Source of the DNA: Symbiodinium natans
Lineage: Eukaryota; Sar; Dinophyceae; Suessiales; Symbiodiniaceae
Direction of reading: 5' to 3'
DNA length: 37,577 nucleotides
Assembly: GCA_905221605.1 (NCBI GenBank)
Contig: CAJNDS010001062.1
Span: 1 to 37,577 of the forward strand
A program made the translations under genes and the position numbers. The first letter of the stretch is position 1. Each line of letters begins with the position of its first letter. This document shows, piece after piece, positions 28,620 to 35,200 of the stretch. Under the pieces are notes generated by a model. The model saw only the letters and a program-made list of their open reading frames with translations. It was not told the origin of the DNA and made no database searches.

Positions 28620-28620
28620 A

Positions 28621-28870
28621 GGCGCTGGCTCTCAGGGTGTAGTTTCCTTAGGGTCCACCCTAGCCCAGCCCAAAGTGCGGCACTCTTTTGAGTGCCCACG
28701 GTCGTGGTCTTCATCGTGAACCTTGTGTACTACGACCTCGCGCACTTCCAGGTCCGGGGACACTTAGCTGCTGATTTCTAAGCCTCTGTGCCACCCACGC
28801 ATTGCTGCCCATTTGACGGCCTCTGCGGATTTTCATTTTGGTTGTGCATGCGCTTTTTTTGGTACGTGGT
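28621..28870 (+). other. presumed LINE 5' UTR / junction with host repeats
   Basis: No array and no convincing start codon. Short open frames exist on both strands (for example VPTVVVFIVNLVYYDLAHF on the plus strand). The element boundary lies somewhere here; no target-site duplication can be checked without the 3' end. Confidence 0.4.
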
Positions 28871-29106
28871 AATCCTCTTCGCTTGTTTGGGAGAGGATAG
28901 ATACGCACAAGACGGCCAGCAGGATAGAACCCAGCTGGCACCGAAGAGCCCGGAGGCTGCGTACACGTGCCCGTACAGTCTTGCGGACAATTCCACTACT
29001 GGCTCGCAGCAAAGAGACAGTACAGCGTGCAATTTCCAGGCTGCAACAGCACCACAGCAAGCCCGAGATTGCTTTCCGCACTCAGAAGCAACTAGCCCTG
29101 GGCAAC

Positions 29107-30174
29107 ATGGAGGCCAAGTCTTGGAGGTGCAGTACGTGCCACCAACAGAACAAGTTGTCACAAAACTATTGTGGCAAGTGCGGACATCACTGGCAGGAGG
29201 CCATTGGGGCCACGGCCAGTTATTGGACGCCTCAGACACCCGCCCCGTGGAGAGGAGACAGAGTAGACAACACGGGACGACACGGAGCTTCCCCGCGGCG
29301 CAGGGCACCGAAGTCACCCCGGCGCCCAGGCAAAGGAGCTGGACAGCACGTGACAGAGTCGGTTGCGGGGCCGGCAAAAGGCAAGAGCAAGATGACAGGA
29401 AAGGGTGCGGTCGAGGAAGCCAAGCAGCCACCGTCACTTGCAGCACTGCCCGAGCCGCCAACGACGACCATAGCAGTGCCGCCAAGAAGCGGGCTACCAG
29501 CAACACCGCCAACCAGCAGTACGACCTCGGAGCGCAAGCTGTTGGAGGCACTGGTGGCGCACATGGGCCCCACCACGGAGCTACCGCCAGAGTTGGCTCA
29601 GCAGTTAGAGCACTACCGTGTCGAAGACGAGAAAGCGCAGAGCCGCGAGCTACACAGAATCGTGGCCAGGCAAGCAGAAGCGAAGCGGGAGCTTGGCAAA
29701 CTGCGCACAGAAAGAGCCACCTTCTGTACAGGATGGAACCAGTACATACAGGACCTTCTGGGGTTGGTGGCGCAACAGACGGAAGAACGTGCACAAGCCC
29801 TACAGGCCTACGACGCTGCCGAAGAGAAATGGACGCAACGCTTTGTGGAAACTTCGAAGCAGCTTGCCAGACTTGCTGCCAACAAGGCAGCGCCGGATGG
29901 TGTGATAGACCTCGAAACCGAAGAGGACGCCATGGAAGTATCAGAAGCAGCTGTGGCAGATGCAGCAGAAGAGGAATCCAAACGCATTGCCGCCAGGGAG
30001 GCGCGGCAAACGGCGCTGGAGAAGCAACAAGCGACTCTGGTGCAGGCCCTTCATGCTGCCAAGGAAATTACAGCTGGCGCGGAAAGGGAAAGGACCCCCC
30101 GACGACGAGGACACGAAGGCAAGGAGCCCGAGATGAGCAAGGGCGCCGAGGATGCCAAGTCAGTCCCCAGCTAA
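29107..30174 (+). CDS. LINE ORF1: RanBP2-type zinc finger and coiled-coil protein
   Basis: Encodes 355 residues from the first in-frame ATG. The frame is already open from 28,873, but no ATG occurs there, so a longer form would need a non-ATG start. Residues 6-25 carry W-x-C-x2-C-x3-N-x6-C-x2-C (SWRCSTC...NYCGKCG), the RanBP2-type finger that binds single-stranded RNA in other proteins. A Pro/Ala/Lys-rich linker follows, then from about residue 160 a long Glu/Lys/Arg/Ala-rich helical region typical of coiled coils, ending in a basic RTPRRRGHEGK segment. The likely role is element RNA binding and RNP assembly. It is followed directly by ORF2 sequence in another frame. Confidence 0.85.
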   Translation: MEAKSWRCSTCHQQNKLSQNYCGKCGHHWQEAIGATASYWTPQTPAPWRGDRVDNTGRHGASPRRRAPKSPRRPGKGAGQHVTESVAGPAKGKSKMTGKGAVEEAKQPPSLAALPEPPTTTIAVPPRSGLPATPPTSSTTSERKLLEALVAHMGPTTELPPELAQQLEHYRVEDEKAQSRELHRIVARQAEAKRELGKLRTERATFCTGWNQYIQDLLGLVAQQTEERAQALQAYDAAEEKWTQRFVETSKQLARLAANKAAPDGVIDLETEEDAMEVSEAAVADAAEEESKRIAAREARQTALEKQQATLVQALHAAKEITAGAERERTPRRRGHEGKEPEMSKGAEDAKSVPS

Positions 30175-30182
30175 GCCTGCGG

Positions 30183-32246
30183 CCGAGCCGCAAGGGACCC
30201 CGCAGGCATGCTCCTCCAGATGGTGGGAAATCATCTGTTGAGTACGAGAAGCTGAGACGCGTGGCCACTCCACGGCACTCAGTTTGTGACGAGGACAACT
30301 ATGTGCACCCTGCGAGAGCAGAGACCATAGCTTTAGTCCTCTCCTACCAGGTCAAGTTCCAGGACATTGGTTTTGACTTGACAGAATTTGCAGACCCCAG
30401 GTGTCCCGAGGAAGACGCCGTTGCGGGCAGTGCAGAATGCAGTCCAGTGAACCGGAGCTCGGTGCATCCGGAGGCAACGGAGATCGCCTGTAGATCCTTT
30501 CATGATGGGGCCTGTGTTGATCCGGGATTGATCTTCGTTGAAATCGGATGCCAGGGGACGAACGGTTTGCCGGGTCATGATGTTGGAGTTTACCAGAAGC
30601 AGCATCACTTCCCTCTTCAAGTCCTTTTTGTTGAACAGGATGCTAGCCGCGTGTATATAGAGGAGGATGATTGTACAGTTTTTGACTGTGTGGATAAGGG
30701 GTCTCCTCCAACTATCCCAAACCTGAAGGCTTTGGAAAACAAACACCGTAGGCAGGTTAACAGGGTTGTTAAGGAGTGGGACTCCATTGCACAGCGTGAA
30801 AACGGCCTATCCGTCGAGGACGGTGCTCTGCCAAACCTCGGGTTAGGTGACGTTCCCTTCGCCGTTCCATGCCTTCCATGTGCACAGCAGAACGGCCAAC
30901 AGCTGGATGCGCCCAAGCCTCCAGGCCCCCATCCCGCCAACTGCTCGGCAGGACAACTCAGCACTGCCCATCGACTCAGCATGCGTCAGGTGCTCAAGGA
31001 CCCAGACCCCCATCCGGCCAGCCGGTCGGCAGGACTCCGGGTGCATCAACTCAGCACGCGTCAGGCTGCAGGTCAGGTGCCCAAAGTCCCAGACCCTAAT
31101 CAGGTGCATAAACTCAGCACGCGCCAGGCTGCAAGTCAGGTGCAGGTCGAGGACCCTCATCCGGCCAGCCGGTCGGCAGGAATCTACATCCATCAACTCA
31201 GCACGCATCAGGCTGCCGCTCAGGTGCAAGTCCCAGACCCCCATCCGGCCAGCCGGTCGGCAGGACTCCAGGTGCATCAACTCAGCACGCATCAGGCTGC
31301 AGGTCAGGCGCAGGTCACAGACCCCCATCCGGCCAACCGGTCGGCAGGACTCCAGGTGCATCAACTCAGCACGTGTCAGGCTGCAGGTCAGGTGCAGGTC
31401 TCAGACCCCCATCCGGCCAGCCGGTCGGCAGGACTCCAGGTGCATCAACTCAGCACGCACAAGGCTGCAGGTCAGTTGCAGGTCCCAGACCCACATCCGG
31501 CCAACCGGTCGGCAGGACTCCAGGTGCATCCACTCAGTGCGCGTCAGGCGGCAGGTCAGGTCCCCCATCCGACCAGCCGGTCGGCAGGACTCCTGCATCA
31601 ACTCACGCATGAGGTGCAGGTCCAAGACCAGGTGCATCAACTCAGCACACCTGCTGGTCAGGAGCAGGTCACAGACCCCCATCCGGCCAACCGGTCGGCA
31701 GGACTCCAGGTGCATCCACTCAGTGCGCGTCAGGCTGCAGCTCAGGTCCCCCATCCGACCAGCCGGTCGGCAGGACTCCAGGTGCATCAACTCAGCACGC
31801 ATGAGGTGCAGGTCCCAGACCCCCATCCGGCCAACCGGTCGGCAGGACTCCAGGTGCATCAACTCAGCACGTGTCAGGCGGCAGGTCAGGTCCCCCATCC
31901 GACCAGCCGGTCGGCAGGACTCCAGGTGCATCAACTCAGCACGCATGAGGTGCAGGTGCAAGACCAGGTGCATCAACTCAGCACACCTGCTGGTCAGGAG
32001 CAGGTCACCGACCCCCATCCGGCCAACCGGTCGGCAGGACTCCAGGTGCATCCACTCAGTGCGCGTCAGGCTGCAGGTCAGGTCCCGCATCCGACCAGCC
32101 GGTCGGCAGGACTCCAGGTGCATCAACTCAGCACGCATGAGGTGCAGGTCCCAGACCCCCATCCGGCGACTCCAGGTGCATCAACTCAGCACACCTGCTG
32201 GTCAGGAGCAGGTCACGGACCCCCATCCGGCCAACCCATCGCCTGA
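30183..32246 (+). CDS. LINE ORF2 N-terminal part (frameshifted from the enzymatic part)
   Basis: Frame open without an ATG near its beginning. From about 30,230 to 30,900 it is the only open plus frame and looks coding (for example GFDLTEFADPRCPEEDAV and LKALENKHRRQVNRVVKEW); no domain recognised. It then encodes the 28-residue repeats (consensus QVHQLSTHQAAGQVQVPDPH followed by PASRSAGL). Near 32,167 a 14-bp deletion within a repeat copy switches frame, and this reading stops at 32,246. The reading is -1 relative to ORF1, so expression needs reinitiation, a -1 shift, or an ancestral fusion. The same frame is also open back to 28,782, but there it only shadows ORF1. Confidence 0.65.
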   Translation, partial: PSRKGPRRHAPPDGGKSSVEYEKLRRVATPRHSVCDEDNYVHPARAETIALVLSYQVKFQDIGFDLTEFADPRCPEEDAVAGSAECSPVNRSSVHPEATEIACRSFHDGACVDPGLIFVEIGCQGTNGLPGHDVGVYQKQHHFPLQVLFVEQDASRVYIEEDDCTVFDCVDKGSPPTIPNLKALENKHRRQVNRVVKEWDSIAQRENGLSVEDGALPNLGLGDVPFAVPCLPCAQQNGQQLDAPKPPGPHPANCSAGQLSTAHRLSMRQVLKDPDPHPASRSAGLRVHQLSTRQAAGQVPKVPDPNQVHKLSTRQAASQVQVEDPHPASRSAGIYIHQLSTHQAAAQVQVPDPHPASRSAGLQVHQLSTHQAAGQAQVTDPHPANRSAGLQVHQLSTCQAAGQVQVSDPHPASRSAGLQVHQLSTHKAAGQLQVPDPHPANRSAGLQVHPLSARQAAGQVPHPTSRSAGLLHQLTHEVQVQDQVHQLSTPAGQEQVTDPHPANRSAGLQVHPLSARQAAAQVPHPTSRSAGLQVHQLSTHEVQVPDPHPANRSAGLQVHQLSTCQAAGQVPHPTSRSAGLQVHQLSTHEVQVQDQVHQLSTPAGQEQVTDPHPANRSAGLQVHPLSARQAAGQVPHPTSRSAGLQVHQLSTHEVQVPDPHPATPGASTQHTCWSGAGHGPPSGQPIA

Positions 32247-35200
32247 ACTCCAGGTGCATCCACTCAGTGCGCGTCAGGCTGCAGGTCAGGTCCCCCATCC
32301 GACCAGCCGGTCGGCAGGACTCCAGGTGCATCAACTCAGCACGCGTGAGGCTGCAGCTCAGGTGCAGGTCCCAGACCCCCATGTGCATCAACTCAACACG
32401 CATCAGGCTGCACATCAGCAGTCAGTCAGCGCGCGTCAGGATGCAGGTCAGGTCCCCCATCCGACCAGCCGGTCGGCAGGACTCCAGGTGCATCAGGCTG
32501 CAGGTCAGGCGGCGGCAAGTCAGGTGGTAGGTGAACTGCAGGTGCATCACGCAGACAACCAGCCACCCAGCACAGATGCATCAGGTTGCAGGTCAGGTGC
32601 CCGATGTATCAGCTCTCCCTACAGCTATCCGCTCGGCAGGACTCCAGGTGCATCAGGCTTAGGTGCCCGCAGTGCCAGGTCTCCAGGTGCATCAGGCGGC
32701 AGGTCAGGTATGCAAGGTCAATCCAACTGCCCGGTCAGCGTACGTTCATCAGGCTGTAGTACCAGGTCTCGAGCAAGCAGCAGAACTCCTGGCGCATCAG
32801 GATGCAGGTCATTCTGTGACATGCCCGTACCCTTAGGCAAAAGGAAGCATACCCCTTCCACTCCGCCCAAAACTCTGTCACTGCACAACCTTGTCAGCCC
32901 CCCACGGCCGCCGCTGCCTCCTGGCACTGAAAGCCGGCTCATTACAGGAGTACACCCCGACATGATTTGGACTGTGTCCCAGGGCATCAACATCTCAGAC
33001 TACTGCCAGGCCATGCCACCCTCGAAACACATCCACCCTACTGCCAGAACATTTGTCGGCCTTCTGCCTAAACACAATAAAGTCGACCGGGTTGAAGCAC
33101 TCATGTTCTACGTGGACGGGGCCTATTGGCCTACGTCCGGTAGGGGGGCTTGGGCTGTTGCTGCGGTAGGCTGGATTCAGGGTAAATGGCGTTGGGTAGG
33201 CTACTTAACTGGTGAGCTCACTGACGAAATATGGGGCCCTGGGGAAAGATCAGCTTTTCAGCCTGAACTCTGCGCGCATCTGGTCGCGCAGACCACAGCC
33301 ATCGCGGCGGGCGTGCCATTCACCTTGACTTATGACTCGACGTCAGCAGCTGACTGTGCCTGTGCCCTCTCTGCCTGCCGCGCAGACTACGCCCTCACTG
33401 AGGCCATGGTCACTACTTTTGCCATGCTGACATCTACAGGTCAGGTCAGAGGCTACCAGCACACAAAGAGCCACCAAGGTCACCCAGGCAACGAGCTAGT
33501 TGACTCCCTTGCCACGGCATGCCTGGCTGAGGTGCTGCCCCCAGAAGGCAGCTTGGTCCCATTCCTCTTCACTGCCATTCACTGCCCCGAGTTTTCCTGG
33601 CTTTGGCTGTCAACCGTGCACCATTACAGCAGCTGGCCAACCATTGGCCCAGATGGGATCACGGAGCCCAGCCAACCGCAAGGCTTATGTATGCATGTTG
33701 CATCACCGAGCAGATGGGCGCCTGCTGACACCAGCACAATTGAGCCGCAGCAGTTTCGCCTCGACGTGTGCATTGCATCCTACAACGCCATGACCCTGGC
33801 TTCTGCGTTGCAACGTCAATGTGTGCACCAGGCCATGAAAAGTTTAAAAATCGGGGTATTGGGCCTGCAAGAGACTCGAGAAGACACCGAGCCATTGGTG
33901 GTTAGGCAGGGAGTTTGGAGATTTGCTAGCAAGGGTGAGCATGGGCAACTAGGTTGCCAACTGTGGGTTGACTCCACTCGGCCCGCTGGGTTCACCGCTT
34001 CGGGCGACAGTGTTCCATGGCAGCTTGACACCTTCGCCGCGCGTTTCATGCACCCACGTCTCCTCCTCATCTCTGGCCAATTTGGCAGCATCAAGTGTTT
34101 GTTTATAGTCGGCCACGCTCCGACCTCTACGTCCCCGGACGAGGTCATCAATGCGTGGTGGGACTTGCTGCGTGAGCAGGTCAACCGCCACATTGCGGGA
34201 CACGTGCCACTGTTCATGCTTGACGCGAACGCACGCTTCGACAAATCGGAGGAGCCGACCGGACTAAACGCTCACCGTCTGGCCGCTTGCCTCGAGGCCT
34301 GGCATCTTGTGCGAACACCTGCCTGGGACAACGGACACGCCATCACCACGTGGCGGTCACCGAACGGCAAGCAGGCGTGTCTTGACTACGTCTGTGTGCC
34401 GGCGGACTGGCAGGTTGGACTCAACCGCCCCAGCACGCACGACATTTTAGATGTTAATGCCGGTATTGACCACAAACTACTAAAGGTTTCTGTAGCGGCC
34501 AGCTTAATTGTCGCGCGCAAAGCTCGGTTGACCAGACTGGATGTTGAGGCCATCCACTCGCCTGCTGGGCGCATTGAATTGCAGCGCATCCTCAACCAGG
34601 CACCACAGGTTCCATGGGAGGTCGATGTAGATGACCATCTGCATGTGCTCAACTGCTACCTTAACAGTGCCATCGCGCAATCTTTCGTGCGGCCGCGAGC
34701 GGCCGCCCGCTCGCCGGTCCTGTCACATCACACCGTGACCTGCCTTCAACAGCGAAGAGCTGCCCGTTTCGTGCACCGATGTCGTAGGCAAAGGCTGGAA
34801 AGGCTACAGGCATACATCTACTTCATGGCTTGGCGAGAAGCATGTGGCCACGGCCAAAGCAGGCAGCTGCAACACGCAAGCGCCCGCCAGCAACGGCGCA
34901 ACCTGCAAAAAAAGCTTGCTGAGCATTTCCTGCGCATGCGTGAGCTCAACAAGGAGCTAAAGCGAACCCATCAGAGGGACCAGGCCGTTTTCGCTCGACA
35001 GATGTACCAAGACGCTAGGGCCAAAGGGCCGCGCCATTTGGCACATGTCCTGCGTGCTGTGCTACGCACCGGAAGACGCTACAAAGCACCGCGGATGGCG
35101 CCCGTTCTCGAGATAGACGGGCAGATGGAACAAGACGCTGCTCGAGTCGCCCTGGCATTCGGGGACCACTTCGCCAAGGCAGAAAGGGCAACTTCGCGCC

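Larger units (their letters stand above)
1..28620. repeat. domain of interspersed telomere-like (TTTAGGG/CCCTAAA) arrays
   Basis: About 70 arrays of the 7-bp telomere unit are scattered over this stretch in both orientations, 25-330 bp each, separated by 60-1,100 bp of other sequence. A functional telomere would be one orientation and terminal; here orientation switches constantly. Many arrays carry variants (TTCAGGG, TTTGGGG, CCCTGAG, CCCTAAG, 8-bp CCCTAAAA). No single open reading frame in this stretch is long enough to call a gene alone; candidate short exons are listed separately. The pattern stops abruptly at 28,620. Confidence 0.95.

Noticed and set aside
1-28620. CRISPR-like or satellite array interpretation of the repeats
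   Set aside because: Units are 7-8 bp head-to-tail runs without regular spacers, and there is no constant longer monomer.
28778-29794. 338-codon minus-strand open frame
   Set aside because: It is antisense to ORF1 and the 5' region of the LINE. ORF1 has the zinc-finger and coiled-coil pattern; the antisense product is Cys/Ser/Leu-rich without motifs and exists because the region is GC-rich.
28788-30182. 5' half of the long frame that also encodes the ORF2 N-terminal part
   Set aside because: Over this interval the frame overlaps ORF1 and reads as Arg/Ser/Gly/Cys-rich filler, so I treat it as a shadow and start the ORF2 reading after ORF1.
31401-32162. 253-codon minus-strand open frame
   Set aside because: It is the reverse reading of the 84-bp tandem repeat; its repetitive sequence has no independent support.
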